Of a stretch of 45,931 nucleotides of DNA, positions 1 to 7,883 are shown one piece after another. The stretch's first letter is position 1; each line of letters begins with the position of its first letter. The notes below the pieces were generated by a model. The model searched no databases and was not told the DNA's origin. It saw nothing but the letters and a program-made list of their open reading frames with translations. The position numbers and the translations under genes are program-made. This DNA comes from a virus: positions 1 through 45,931 of IMG/VR virus record IMGVR_UViG_3300024999_000168. One strand, written 5' to 3'.

Positions 1-40
1 TATCAAGGTTGATCGTGATCTGCTTAGTGTTCTGAATCAT
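1..40 (-). CDS. Start of a small ORF cut by the window edge
   Basis: An ATG at 40 overlaps the HNH stop codon as ATGA. The reading frame begins MIQNTKQITINLD and runs off the left edge. If the right edge is joined directly to the left edge, the frame continues for 16 more codons and stops at a TGA 15 bases upstream of the small terminase ATG, giving a 29-residue product. No function is recognised. The in-frame closure fits a circular or circularly permuted genome but does not prove it, because 16 open codons can occur by chance. Confidence 0.45.
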   Translation of the reverse strand, partial: MIQNTKQITINLD

Positions 41-324
41 TGTCTATTCGCCTCCTCGTTAGCTGTTTTTATTGCATGGCATTTGATGCATAACAACTGC
101 CGGTTATGGTCACTCTCAGCGCCGCCCAAATGCAGCGGCACGATGTGATCAATCTCGAACCGTACCGATACCAAGCCACATAAGCTACAAGTGAACCCAT
201 CCCGAAGGGCTATACGCTTCCTGATCCTTTGGGCCTCGCGCCCCTCGATGCGCCTGGTGGACGCAGGCCCAGCAATGTCCGTGCTGATGGTCGGAACCCT
301 ACGCTTTAGGCTTGATGGCTTCAT
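37..324 (-). CDS. HNH endonuclease
   Basis: A 95-residue HNH nuclease. The signature is plain: Cys46 and Cys49 form the first zinc pair, Asp59-His60 carries the first catalytic His, Asn74 is the central Asn, and Cys79, Cys82 and His83 close the motif. In HK97-type phages small HNH proteins sit beside the terminase genes and assist genome cleavage during packaging. Here it is the last complete gene on the left and would directly precede the small terminase if the window is circular. It starts by ATGA overlap with the upstream gene. A homing role is the alternative, but length and position favour packaging. Confidence 0.9.
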   Translation of the reverse strand: MKPSSLKRRVPTISTDIAGPASTRRIEGREAQRIRKRIALRDGFTCSLCGLVSVRFEIDHIVPLHLGGAESDHNRQLLCIKCHAIKTANEEANRQ

Positions 325-779
325 ATCTCGACCGCTCTTTTGCGATTCACGATCTTAGAAACGCTATCCCTATGAATTTTAAATATTCTTGCAACGGTAA
401 TAATCTTTTTATGCTGATCATAAAGCGCCCGCACAGCGCCCACAAACGACTCATACCACATCGATCTGGCCTTATCGATCTTGTCTTGGTAGTGCCGGAA
501 CGGGGCGTGCTCAAGGTCCTCCGGATGGTAATCGTTGTTGACCCGGCCATAGTGGATATTGTCGCACGTGACTTTGAGTGGATGGCTGTATTTAATCGTT
601 TTTGGTGCGCACTCATGAAAGCATGTTCCGGTGTTATTACACTTCGCCAGTTTATGACCGCACCTCTTGCAATATCTGTGTTTGTGGTGCTCTGGCCTTT
701 CCTGATCATACCAATTCGCCTGGAAAATGAAATCGATGTCAATTCCGCCATATTCCGTCGATGGTTGCATGTGTGGCAT
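321..779 (-). CDS. Zinc-ribbon protein with C-terminal helix-turn-helix
   Basis: A 152-residue protein of no recognised family. A Cys-x2-Cys pair near residue 37 (YCKRCGHK) and further Cys and His residues (CFHEC) suggest a zinc ribbon. The last 25 residues (VARIFKIHRDSVSKIVNRKR) look like a helix-turn-helix of the kind that ends many DNA-binding phage regulators. Its position at the end of the early operon, just before HNH and terminase, would suit an activator of late transcription, but this is inference. The stop overlaps the HNH start as ATGA. Confidence 0.65.
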   Translation of the reverse strand: MPHMQPSTEYGGIDIDFIFQANWYDQERPEHHKHRYCKRCGHKLAKCNNTGTCFHECAPKTIKYSHPLKVTCDNIHYGRVNNDYHPEDLEHAPFRHYQDKIDKARSMWYESFVGAVRALYDQHKKIITVARIFKIHRDSVSKIVNRKRAVEI

Positions 780-812
780 TGGTGTGTCCTTTCTCCTGGT
801 CCTCGCGGCCCA

Positions 813-1259
813 TCAAGCCGCCATCTGAATGTCCCGAAAAACCCTCAAAAACACCCCGGGGCAAGCCTTATCCACCGTGTACCAATGCCCGTTTACCTGG
901 TACGGTACCGGTATCATGCACGCCATATTGTCGTCTTCGATCATGCCGTGGGCGACCAACAAATCTGAAACGATCTGACAGGCGTTATGAAAATCGAACT
1001 GCCGTCGTGAATCCCTCACGAAGTGAAAGCCGATGATTGCCGGATACCGGATGCCGTCAAAGAGCGTTCCGCAGGATTGCCGAAAGACGTTGACGCGCTG
1101 GCGGTACTCATCGACCGTGCGGTACCGCAGGTTGTAGCCCTTGACGCCCAGGTATTTGAGGTAGTGGGCCACGGTTTTAGAGTGGAAAATGCCTTTCGAG
1201 GTAGCCACCTTGGAATTTTTTGAGCTGGGCACATTGCCGGGGATAAAAACGAAGTCCAT
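813..1259 (-). CDS. rusA: RusA-like Holliday junction resolvase
   Basis: A 148-residue RusA-family endonuclease, which cuts four-way DNA junctions made during recombination and replication. The N-terminus carries the family-typical G-x-V-P-S-S-K-N segment. A central stretch (DSRRQFDFHN followed by a helix ending IEDDN) matches the acidic metal-binding region of RusA. The frame is open from a GTG at 1313, but the ATG at 1259 has AAGGAA about five bases upstream and gives the family-like start, so it is preferred. It lies in the replication/recombination operon with a RecT, an exonuclease and a replication initiator. Confidence 0.85.
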   Translation of the reverse strand: MDFVFIPGNVPSSKNSKVATSKGIFHSKTVAHYLKYLGVKGYNLRYRTVDEYRQRVNVFRQSCGTLFDGIRYPAIIGFHFVRDSRRQFDFHNACQIVSDLLVAHGMIEDDNMACMIPVPYQVNGHWYTVDKACPGVFLRVFRDIQMAA

Positions 1260-1335
1260 TCGATTCCTTTCCGACTCTCTGAGAGCCTCAAATTTCGACG
1301 ATCTGAGTTCCACCTATACGACCATATCCACAAAA

Positions 1336-1878
1336 CTAAAACGGTGCAGCCTGTGACCTGTCGCTTCGTTCTTTTGGTATAAACGCGGCGTTTCCCCACC
1401 CTTCGCCACGAACCCAAACGGCCATCCCCTGGTTTTCCAGTTCAAACCGCGTCGCCGGCTTCATGGCCTTCCAATGGCAATGCCGTTTCCAGTTCTCGCA
1501 AAGTTGGCACCGATAAGCCACCTCTTCGGTCACGGGGCCATCGGCACCCTCGAATGGCTTTCCGTCTATCAAGGCCGGACGCCTCACCCAAAGGATGCCC
1601 TCTCCGTGGCACTCATGGCAGTCGGTGCGCGGGTACTCCATCACCTTGCCGCTGCTGGATTGCCACTGATGATAAAAGTCGCGCATATTCTTGGGGATAT
1701 TGCGAGGGATCGTGTCTCGCTCGTCGGTGATTCTGCCGAAGATGAACGGCAACGCTTCGGTGGGGATGTCCTTGGTTTTTTCAAGCCACTGGTCCATGCG
1801 CTTGCTGTCCACGAACTTTTCAAAGCCGTAATAGCTGCCAAGGTCTCCGATGAACTTTTTCAGGTCGTCGCGGTTCAA
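1336..1878 (-). CDS. Zinc-finger protein in the helicase-loader position
   Basis: A 180-residue protein. A CHECHGEG motif around residue 88 and a second CQLCENWKRHC cluster resemble DnaJ-type or zinc-ribbon elements. The N-terminal half is predicted helical. It begins one base after the stop of the replication initiator, where lambda-type phages carry the helicase loader (P or DnaC-like). No Walker motif is visible, so it is not a DnaC-type ATPase. A loader or primosome role comes from position only. Confidence 0.6.
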   Translation of the reverse strand: MNRDDLKKFIGDLGSYYGFEKFVDSKRMDQWLEKTKDIPTEALPFIFGRITDERDTIPRNIPKNMRDFYHQWQSSSGKVMEYPRTDCHECHGEGILWVRRPALIDGKPFEGADGPVTEEVAYRCQLCENWKRHCHWKAMKPATRFELENQGMAVWVRGEGWGNAAFIPKERSDRSQAAPF

Positions 1879-1879
1879 G

Positions 1880-2608
1880 TCATACCTCCCATTTGCGGTC
1901 GTCGGTCTTTGTCGCCGGCTTCGATGTCATTTTGATCCAAAGCTGATCGAACTTTTTGCGCAGCTTGTCAGGGCTCAAGATATTGGCTTTCCAGAAATCA
2001 TCCTTCTGACTCCAATCGATCACGGCCTTGATGTCGTCCACGGCCCGCTTGTCGAGGCGAATCATAAAATCGAATTGGATTGCCCATGATTCGAACCTGG
2101 GCTCTTTGGCGTTCGGATTGTTGCGCTTGATGTGAGCGAACATGAAGCGAGCGAGGCGCATTTCATCCATATCGGACGAAAAGATCTTTCTTTCTTTTTT
2201 AATATCTGTATCTGTATCTGTATCTGTATCTGTATCTGGAGAAGTCACACCGCTGTTCTTGTGACGTTCTTGTGACGTTTTGTTTCCGTCACTTTTTTGG
2301 GCATTTTTTCGCTCTCTCCAGGTGCGCGTCCTTGGTGTTGAAGTGTCGGAATTATATTGCCTTTTATCCCAATGGAGCACACCCCATTGATCATCAATGA
2401 AGCCCTTCTTGACGAAAAGCTCTTTAGTTTTTAGCAGGTCGTCTTCGCCAATCCTGAGAGCTACCGCTATCTCAGAATCAGTCAATTGCTTAAGGCTACC
2501 GTCACACTGCAAACAGAGAACGATTAAGAAACGTCTCTGTGACGTTTCATCCATCGACTGCACCTTCGGGTCATATGCGAACTCTGAATACATACGGAAC
2601 CAGCGCAT
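1880..2608 (-). CDS. Phage replication initiator (replisome organiser)
   Basis: A 242-residue protein with the build of phage O/DnaD-like initiators. The N-terminal winged helix (RWFRMYSEFAYDPKVQ, then LTDSEIAVALRIGEDDL) is typical. A hydrophilic linker with five Asp-Thr pairs follows at about residues 126-136. The C-terminal domain ends in FWKANILSPDKLRKKFDQLW, a hallmark of the partner-binding domain. It would bind the origin and recruit the helicase. As in lambda O, the origin may lie inside the gene: tandem hexamers and repeated GTGACGTT sites sit in the linker-coding part. Confidence 0.8.
   Translation of the reverse strand: MRWFRMYSEFAYDPKVQSMDETSQRRFLIVLCLQCDGSLKQLTDSEIAVALRIGEDDLLKTKELFVKKGFIDDQWGVLHWDKRQYNSDTSTPRTRTWRERKNAQKSDGNKTSQERHKNSGVTSPDTDTDTDTDTDIKKERKIFSSDMDEMRLARFMFAHIKRNNPNAKEPRFESWAIQFDFMIRLDKRAVDDIKAVIDWSQKDDFWKANILSPDKLRKKFDQLWIKMTSKPATKTDDRKWEV
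2203..2238. repeat. Six tandem TATCTG hexamers inside the replication gene
   Basis: Six perfect copies of TATCTG in a row, coding the Asp-Thr run of the initiator linker. An AT-rich, pyrimidine-rich stretch (2184-2202) lies beside it. Either a slippage-prone microsatellite or part of an iteron-type origin. Confidence 0.9.
2244..2292. repeat. Cluster of GTGAC/GTCAC sites, candidate origin iterons
   Basis: Two copies of GTGACGTT (2261-2268 and 2272-2279) lie in an 11-base tandem repeat. They are flanked by GTCAC at 2244-2248 and 2288-2292 in the other orientation. A further GTGACGTTT lies near 2540. The cluster adjoins the TATCTG array within the initiator gene, the position of the lambda origin. 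Confidence 0.45.
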
Positions 2609-2610
2609 TA

Positions 2611-2991
2611 TTAATTCCTCACGAATAGGTATTTGTGCGAATTAAATTCGGGCCTGATCATTCTGATAAGAGAGCGCTCCAAGGATATGAAGTCGTCACA
2701 CTGGTAAAACCAAAAGCCGACATGATAAAAAAATTCGGAAATCTTCTTAATTACTTCGTGGTTGTTGTATCTCTTTGATAGGTTGGACGAACTGCCTATG
2801 TAGGTTATCGACACTTTCGTAATCACCCCATCGGTGATCCGTGTCCCTACGAGGAAATAGACGCCAGGGGCCTCTGGTGGATAGCAATAATTAAATCCAT
2901 GTGCGTTCGGTGATTTGAGTTTCTTGAAATTTATACCCTTGGAAGCAAACAAGTCCGTCATTGGCATTTTTACTGCTGGAATAATTTCCAT
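2611..2991 (-). CDS. GIY-YIG nuclease-domain protein
   Basis: A 126-residue protein with a recognisable GIY-YIG core: GVYFLVG forms the first strand, ITYIGSSSNLSKRYNNH the YIG strand and catalytic helix with its Arg, and SLERSLIRMIRPEFN carries the metal-binding Glu and the terminal Asn. Such domains nick DNA. In phages they occur as free-standing homing-type enzymes and as small nucleases of replication operons. No partner DNA-binding domain is present. The start at 2991 has AGGAG about seven bases upstream. It sits between dUTPase and the replication initiator. Confidence 0.75.
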   Translation of the reverse strand: MEIIPAVKMPMTDLFASKGINFKKLKSPNAHGFNYCYPPEAPGVYFLVGTRITDGVITKVSITYIGSSSNLSKRYNNHEVIKKISEFFYHVGFWFYQCDDFISLERSLIRMIRPEFNSHKYLFVRN

Positions 2992-3005
2992 CTATGTGCT
3001 CCTGT

Positions 3006-3440
3006 TCAGTAAGTCGATCCAGTAGATCCATAACCCCCATCACCACGCGCCGTTTCGCTCAACTCATCCACCTCGACGATCTCGGCGCGCTCCACCGGCA
3101 CGATCACGCCCTGGGCGATCCGCATCCCGCGATCAATCGTGAGCGGTTGCGATCCGGTATTTTCCAGAATCACCCCGATCTCCCCACGGTAATCCGAATC
3201 GATCGTCCCGGGGGCGTTAGGCATCCGCAAAGAGGTTTTAAGGGATAGCCCGGACCTGGGCCGTATCTGCATCTCAAAGCCGCGCGGAAGTTCGACGGCA
3301 AGGCCGGTAGGCACAACCACGGTGTGTTTCTGGTAGATTATGACGTCTTCGGCCGCTGCCAGGTCGAACCCGCTCGCGCCGAACGTGGCGTATTTCGGGA
3401 TGATGGCGCCTGGGCGTAGTTTCTTAAATTTGATTTGCAT
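3006..3440 (-). CDS. dut: dUTP pyrophosphatase
   Basis: A 144-residue trimeric dUTPase that converts dUTP to dUMP and pyrophosphate, keeping uracil out of DNA and supplying dTMP synthesis. All five motifs are present: ASGFDLAA (22-29), PRSGLS (61-66), GTIDSDYRGEIGV (78-90, with the likely general-base Asp81), RIAQG (107-111) and the C-terminal RGDGGYGSTG (132-141). Length is normal. A near-perfect ribosome site (AAGGAGGT) precedes the ATG and lies inside the end of the upstream gene. Confidence 0.97.
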   Translation of the reverse strand: MQIKFKKLRPGAIIPKYATFGASGFDLAAAEDVIIYQKHTVVVPTGLAVELPRGFEMQIRPRSGLSLKTSLRMPNAPGTIDSDYRGEIGVILENTGSQPLTIDRGMRIAQGVIVPVERAEIVEVDELSETARGDGGYGSTGSTY

Positions 3441-3627
3441 CTATTACCTCCTTAGCAGTCCGATCCACCCACAACTTGCACGAGCACACATAGCTCCCAT
3501 CAAGCCTCTTTTCGTCCCACCGCGCCCTTGGGATAATGATTACCTTCATGTCGGGCCGTGGGGCTCGGCAGCAGTTCTCGGTGCCGAGAAAACCGTGATG
3601 TAGGCATGTCCCGCAGTGGGCGCTCAT
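3424..3627 (-). CDS. Small cysteine-rich hypothetical protein
   Basis: A 67-residue protein with Cys-x2-Cys at 5-8 (CGTC), a Cys-Cys pair at 19-20, and a C-terminal Cys-x-Cys. It probably binds a metal. The stop overlaps dut by 17 bases and the start overlaps the preceding gene as ATGA, which supports translation in the operon. Function unknown. Confidence 0.6.
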   Translation of the reverse strand: MSAHCGTCLHHGFLGTENCCRAPRPDMKVIIIPRARWDEKRLDGSYVCSCKLWVDRTAKEVIDANQI

Positions 3628-3899
3628 TTTCTGTGTCCCAATTCTCTTGCGGCAATCGCGTATTCAATGTCGTGGAAGTTCTCAAGACCCCATAGTTTAT
3701 TCCCATAGCCCTTCTCGACTATATCGACACCATGAAACCAATTATTGGCCGCAGTTATGGCCTTGTTTTTGGCCTTTGAACCATTTTCAGCTTCGACACC
3801 CACGGCAACCGTAAAGTTTTTGGAGTGCTCTGCGCCAAGGTATGCCAGCCATCCGCGCCGGCATTCTGGATACCTGAAAAGGTAGACCGTATACTTCAT
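3624..3899 (-). CDS. Hypothetical protein
   Basis: A 91-residue soluble protein starting MKYTVYLFRYPECRRGW. It has an N-terminal beta strand and an alternating Lys/Ala helix (SKAKNKAITAANNWF), and resembles no family I can name. It is coupled to the next gene by ATGA. Confidence 0.6.
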   Translation of the reverse strand: MKYTVYLFRYPECRRGWLAYLGAEHSKNFTVAVGVEAENGSKAKNKAITAANNWFHGVDIVEKGYGNKLWGLENFHDIEYAIAARELGHRK

Positions 3900-3914
3900 T
3901 TAGATTCCCTCCCA

Positions 3915-3944
3915 GGCCCGCCCCGCTATGAGCCATGGCGGGCC
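3915..3944. other. GC-rich inverted repeat between early genes
   Basis: GGCCCGCC and GGCGGGCC form an eight-base perfect stem with a 14-base loop in the only sizeable gap of this operon segment (3900-3985). No T run follows it in the leftward direction, so it is more likely an RNA stability or pausing element than an intrinsic terminator. Confidence 0.5.
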
Positions 3945-3985
3945 GAAAGCATTTTATTAAATGCGCCGCGTCCGGCGCGTGGACA

Positions 3986-4354
3986 TCATCTACACAGGCC
4001 GTCATCTTTAAACTTCTCGATCACTTCCCTTGCCCTTGATTCCCGTTCCTCTTTGGCCCTTGCCTTATCGGCAAGCCACTGATAACAGGCCGCCTCGCCA
4101 TATTGCGAACCGCATGTGCACGGATCGCAGTTGGTGTATGTGACGCCGCTATCTACCTTGGGTATAAGGGTGTCTATAGCGTCAAGCAGCTCTTGTTTAG
4201 TCACACAAGATATCGACGTGGTGCTTACGCCATCTAATGACGGGAATATAGGGTTGGTACCCGGCATGAAATCCAATTCCCATTTTGAATCCTCTGCCGA
4301 TACGGTCAACGGCAGGGTCAAGAGCAGGGCGAAAAATAGAGTGTAGCGTTTCAT
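3986..4354 (-). CDS. Secreted cysteine-rich protein of the early operon
   Basis: A 122-residue protein with a clear Sec signal peptide (MKRYTLFFALLLTLPLTVSA, cleavage likely after residue 20). The mature part has a Cys cluster (NCDPCTCGSQYGEAACYQW) and a charged C-terminal helix. Exported proteins are unusual in early replication operons. It may act in the periplasm, for example in exclusion, but no family is recognised. Confidence 0.65.
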   Translation of the reverse strand: MKRYTLFFALLLTLPLTVSAEDSKWELDFMPGTNPIFPSLDGVSTTSISCVTKQELLDAIDTLIPKVDSGVTYTNCDPCTCGSQYGEAACYQWLADKARAKEERESRAREVIEKFKDDGLCR

Positions 4355-4369
4355 ACCTTAAGCCTCCGA

Positions 4370-5890
4370 TCACATCTTCTCGTCTTCGAGAAAGCCCGGA
4401 ACATCATCCTCGACATCGATGGCGTCTTGCCGGACATTCTGCCCAGGGTCGTCCCAATCAACCGCTTTTCCCAAGATCGTCTTGGCGAATGTCTCGAAGT
4501 AATTCAGCCATGTTTGCAACTCGCTCACGGTTTCGGGATTTTTCCCGGTCTTTCGGATCGCATGGTTTGCGGCGGCCCCGAGCTTTGGCATGGTACGCGC
4601 CTGATTGTACTTTTCGAGCAGTTCCAGGCGCAGTTGTTCTCCGGCATCTACACCCTTACTCTCCGAAGTGGCCGGTGAATCCGGCTCGGTCGTCTGTCCA
4701 CCAAGCTTGGCAACGTCCTCCATGGTGATCCCCTGGGCCGCCGCGCAAATCGCTTGATGCACTTCGCGGGGCAGTTTCCCCTTCACATCGATGCCCAGCT
4801 CTTCGGCTTTGGCTTTCAGGATCGAGGCCTTGTCGGCCGGGTAGCGCTGCTGGATGTCGGAGGTGAGCGGGTCCCATTGGGGTTCGTCCTTTTTCGGTTC
4901 GGCAGGGCCTCCAGGGGCTTCCTCGGTCGTGGAGGCGTCCGGTTGCATGGAGTTGTGGTTGCTGGTTTCGGGCGCAGCCTTGGCCTTCTCCGCTTCCCGG
5001 GCCACATGCTGCCGATAGGCGTCCTGGCACCGCTGGATGTCGTTGGAGCGCACGATCTCGGCCTTGCATTGCTCAAGGTTCAGGCCCTGGCGCTGGCCGA
5101 TCATGATCTCAATCCATTGGTTCATGGCAGCATCGGGCTTGACATGCTCGTCAAACTGCGCGGCAAGGTCGGCATCGGTCAGCATGGGGTTGGTGTACTC
5201 GGTTATCTGCTGTCCAGCTTCAGTGCGCGTCCCGGTGGCCTGCATGTTTACGACCTGCACGGCATCGGCCATCTCCTCGGCGCTGTGCATGCCCTTAAGT
5301 TTGTCGGGCCAGCCGTCGCGCAGGGTGAAGGATCGGGCGCGCATCTTGAGCATGCGCTTAGGATTCGTGGCCCATGAAGATTGCTCCTTTTGCCACTGCT
5401 CTTTGCCCTTTCCGCCCCAAAGCCCGGCTTTCTTGGCGTCGGCGACCGAGTATTCGTTCACAAAAATGCCCTTACGACGCAGGGCGTTGAGGGTATCTTC
5501 GGGCTTGTATTCAAATCCGATGCCTGCGCGCTTGGCGATGCAGACGGCCGTGTAATCGTCATCGTAGGGCTTTCCATCATAGTATTCGATGAAGATTTCG
5601 AGCGTCCCGCTGTTGCGCACGATCCCAAGCATCGCATCGCCCCATAACGTGGGGTTGTTATTAATTACTGCGATATTTTGAAGGGCGGGCATCAGGGATA
5701 GTCCGAGTTCCGCGCCGAACTGCCCGGCCACAATGATCGCCGCGGGCTTGTTTTCATACTGCTTAGGCACCATGCCGCTCTGAGCGTAAATCGTGGCGAT
5801 GCGCCACATGCCGTCGAAGTCGGCGGGCTTGATGATGCCGTCAACTATCGGCACCTGGGACTTGGTTGTCGTTAATGCTGTCTCGGTCAT
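4370..5890 (-). CDS. recT: RecT-family single-strand annealing protein
   Basis: A 506-residue protein whose first 220 residues match phage RecT-type proteins: a helical start with WRIATIYAQSGMVPKQY, then LMPALQNIAVINNNPTLWGD, and a conserved Trp/Arg segment (NPKRMLKMRARSFTLRDGWP). RecT anneals single strands exposed by a 5'-3' exonuclease. The gene is three genes away from a PD-(D/E)XK exonuclease, the usual pairing. It is longer than typical RecT (about 270-330 residues). The extra C-terminal half is charged, Pro/Glu-rich near 305-345, then helical, and may bind SSB or other partners. Confidence 0.85.
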   Translation of the reverse strand: MTETALTTTKSQVPIVDGIIKPADFDGMWRIATIYAQSGMVPKQYENKPAAIIVAGQFGAELGLSLMPALQNIAVINNNPTLWGDAMLGIVRNSGTLEIFIEYYDGKPYDDDYTAVCIAKRAGIGFEYKPEDTLNALRRKGIFVNEYSVADAKKAGLWGGKGKEQWQKEQSSWATNPKRMLKMRARSFTLRDGWPDKLKGMHSAEEMADAVQVVNMQATGTRTEAGQQITEYTNPMLTDADLAAQFDEHVKPDAAMNQWIEIMIGQRQGLNLEQCKAEIVRSNDIQRCQDAYRQHVAREAEKAKAAPETSNHNSMQPDASTTEEAPGGPAEPKKDEPQWDPLTSDIQQRYPADKASILKAKAEELGIDVKGKLPREVHQAICAAAQGITMEDVAKLGGQTTEPDSPATSESKGVDAGEQLRLELLEKYNQARTMPKLGAAANHAIRKTGKNPETVSELQTWLNYFETFAKTILGKAVDWDDPGQNVRQDAIDVEDDVPGFLEDEKM

Positions 5891-6129
5891 TTGCTTTCTT
5901 CCTCCTTTTTTCGTTCGTCCACAAAATTACCTTCTTCGAAATACAGAACGCGGCCCTGGCAGATTTCCAGGCGCGTGCCACCAGCGAAAGAGTTACAGGG
6001 TTCGCCGAACTGCGGGCACCAATCGCCGCACCACAACCTGCTTTCTCCAGTATGCGGGCAATCTTGTTGCTTCAGTTTGTCCCCGCGATGCAGTTTGAGA
6101 AAACCGTCCTTGCCGACCCTCCCCATCAT
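5887..6129 (-). CDS. Cys/His-rich hypothetical protein
   Basis: An 80-residue protein starting at the ATG at 6129, which has GGAGGT upstream. The frame is open further upstream, but that part is a shadow of the next gene. The sequence contains CPHTGESRLWCGDWC followed by two more Cys, suggesting a zinc site. The stop overlaps recT as ATGA. Confidence 0.7.
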   Translation of the reverse strand: MMGRVGKDGFLKLHRGDKLKQQDCPHTGESRLWCGDWCPQFGEPCNSFAGGTRLEICQGRVLYFEEGNFVDERKKEEESK

Positions 6130-6133
6130 GGCT

Positions 6134-7000
6134 CTACCTCCCCACCCGCGTCTGAGTCTTCGGTTGACGCGTCCAAATAATCCCCGGGTCGTTGTGGATG
6201 CCGGCTTTGCCCCGCGCCTTGATCCAGGGCATGACCGCCGCCGTGATCTCCTTGGCCCTGGCCTGCAAGCACTCGGCCGGCAGCAACCGGAAGTCAGCGA
6301 TCTCCGGCACCATCTCATATTCGATCTTCATGCTGCCATCGGCCGTCGTGATCTTCGTTTCGGTCGGCGGCATGACCACGGCCGGAACGAATACCGGCTC
6401 AGGAACGAAGATCATTTGCGGTATAACCTTGCTCGGGTCGATGCCACTTTCTTCGGCGAGCCGGGCTTCATATTCCTTCTGCTTGCGCTCGGCCTCTGCC
6501 CGAGCCGCGGCTTCGGCTGCTATGCGGGCCTTACGGGCTTCTTCTTCGGCCTTTCGAGCGGCTTCGCGGCGTTTGGTATCTTCGGCCATGAGATAGGCCC
6601 TGTTGGCGCTCTCCAGGGCGCTGGTCATGGCTTCCAGGCGCTTTATTAGCTTGCCGGTAACGTCGGAGATGGCGTTTTTGTAGTCGTTGACCGGGCGGAA
6701 AGCGGAATCGACGGCCTTTTTGATCTCGTTGCGCAGCTTGCGGGTCTGGCCGGCCATGGAGACGGCGCGGGCGGCCGTTGGTTCGTTGGTGACCTTGACG
6801 GCCGCAACCTCTTCTTCCATTCCGGTGATCTGCGGTTCGTAGGCCGCAAAGGTCGCCAATAGTGGGTAAGGATCAAGCTGCGCCATGGCCGGGCCGAAGT
6901 TCGTTTTCATGGTAGGCAGCGGCGGGGGCGGGACATTCGCAGCGTCCCGGACGGCGGACCCGGCATCATTCAGTGGTGATATTGCATCCCAATTAATCAT
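6134..7000 (-). CDS. Coiled-coil protein of the recombination cluster
   Basis: A 288-residue protein. Residues about 55-185 are strongly helical, with an Ala/Glu/Arg/Lys coiled coil (EARKARIAAEAAARAEAERK). A folded C-terminus follows, with VPEIADFRLLPAECLQ and a Lys/Arg-rich tail. Proteins of this build often sit between RecT and its exonuclease in phages. The exact role is not known. It lies 11 bases after the exonuclease gene. Confidence 0.65.
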   Translation of the reverse strand: MINWDAISPLNDAGSAVRDAANVPPPPLPTMKTNFGPAMAQLDPYPLLATFAAYEPQITGMEEEVAAVKVTNEPTAARAVSMAGQTRKLRNEIKKAVDSAFRPVNDYKNAISDVTGKLIKRLEAMTSALESANRAYLMAEDTKRREAARKAEEEARKARIAAEAAARAEAERKQKEYEARLAEESGIDPSKVIPQMIFVPEPVFVPAVVMPPTETKITTADGSMKIEYEMVPEIADFRLLPAECLQARAKEITAAVMPWIKARGKAGIHNDPGIIWTRQPKTQTRVGR

Positions 7001-7011
7001 TTTTCTCCTCC

Positions 7012-7572
7012 TTATTTTCCGGCAAAGTGCCGGTGTAAGTTCAGCGCGCCCAGGAACAGATTAAAGTCGCGCTCAAAGTCCTCATAAAATTTGACCTTCG
7101 GTGGCCCGCCGTTTTCTTGGAGACGCACGGAGCAGCCCCACATGACCGGCAATGTCGTTTCATAGGCAACAAGCTTTCGGTAAGCCGCGATTTGCAGTGG
7201 CCAGGCCTTGCCAAGAGCTGCGCTGGTCTTGAAGTCCACCACGCCCAGGCCTAGCCGGGAAGCGATGTAGCCAGGGAAGTCTGGCTGGCCGCTGTAGCCG
7301 TAAGATGGGAAGGTGAGCCGCCGCTCCACCAGCGGGCCGAAGTCTCCCGCGATAGGCTTGGGTTTTTCCAGGTCGCACCAAATTTTGAAAGAATCGAAGT
7401 AGCCGCGCCACTTCCGGTCGATCCAGGCGAAGTCGCCGAGGAGATGGGCGGCGCATGCTTCGTGGACCGCTTGGCCGCGCTCGCGGGATTCGTCCGAAAA
7501 GAAATCGGAATTGATAAACGGCCTCAAAATATCGCTCGGACTCGGTAACCCTGATTCGTTCTTGTACGCCAT
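7012..7572 (-). CDS. PD-(D/E)XK exonuclease, RecB/Cas4-like
   Basis: A 186-residue nuclease with the RecB-like active-site set in order: His37 (RGQAVHEACA), Glu83 (ERRLTF), Asp98 (GQPDF), Asp113-x-Lys115 (VVDFKTS), and the QIxAY motif at about 127-131. It would resect double-strand ends to leave single strands for the nearby RecT. Together they form a two-component recombinase. It is short for this family, with no extra domain. Confidence 0.85.
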   Translation of the reverse strand: MAYKNESGLPSPSDILRPFINSDFFSDESRERGQAVHEACAAHLLGDFAWIDRKWRGYFDSFKIWCDLEKPKPIAGDFGPLVERRLTFPSYGYSGQPDFPGYIASRLGLGVVDFKTSAALGKAWPLQIAAYRKLVAYETTLPVMWGCSVRLQENGGPPKVKFYEDFERDFNLFLGALNLHRHFAGK

Positions 7573-7685
7573 TCAATGCTCCGATCTATTTTTTTGCCAC
7601 CCGCCCCGGCTTTCACGAACCGGGGAGTCGCTGCAAGTTTCCCTATTACCAAGCTTCCACGCCTATGGCCGGGCGGCGTAACTGC

Positions 7686-7868
7686 TTAATCTCTTCCGTT
7701 CACTTCACGGCAAGACTTTTCGCGCTCTTCATCGCACCGACACTCGAAATCGCAAGCCGCCGATATTCGCATCAAGCACATAATTGCAACCGCGACTATG
7801 CCGCCGATAACGAAGCCCGGCGCGAACCCAACAAGCATATATATCCACCTTGCTTCCTCAATACCCAT
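7686..7868 (-). CDS. Small membrane protein
   Basis: A 60-residue protein with a transmembrane segment at about residues 9-33 (MLVGFAPGFVIGGIVAVAIMCL) and a charged, Cys-containing tail. GGAGGA lies well placed before the ATG. The 113 bases between its stop and the exonuclease gene hold a short CCCCGG/CCGGGG dyad without a T run. Confidence 0.55.
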   Translation of the reverse strand: MGIEEARWIYMLVGFAPGFVIGGIVAVAIMCLMRISAACDFECRCDEEREKSCREVNGRD

Positions 7869-7883
7869 GGCCGTTTCCTCCCC

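Noticed and set aside
312-968. Long plus-strand ORF opposite the early genes
   Set aside because: It is the antisense shadow of the zinc/HTH and RusA genes, with no ribosome site and no recognisable protein pattern.
4754-5377. Plus-strand 207-codon ORF opposite recT
   Set aside because: Shadow frame of recT; the sequence is Gly/Leu/Val-biased in the way antisense frames of GC-rich genes are.
7590-7640. CCCCGG/CCGGGG dyad as a terminator
   Set aside because: The stem is only six pairs and no T run follows it on either strand.
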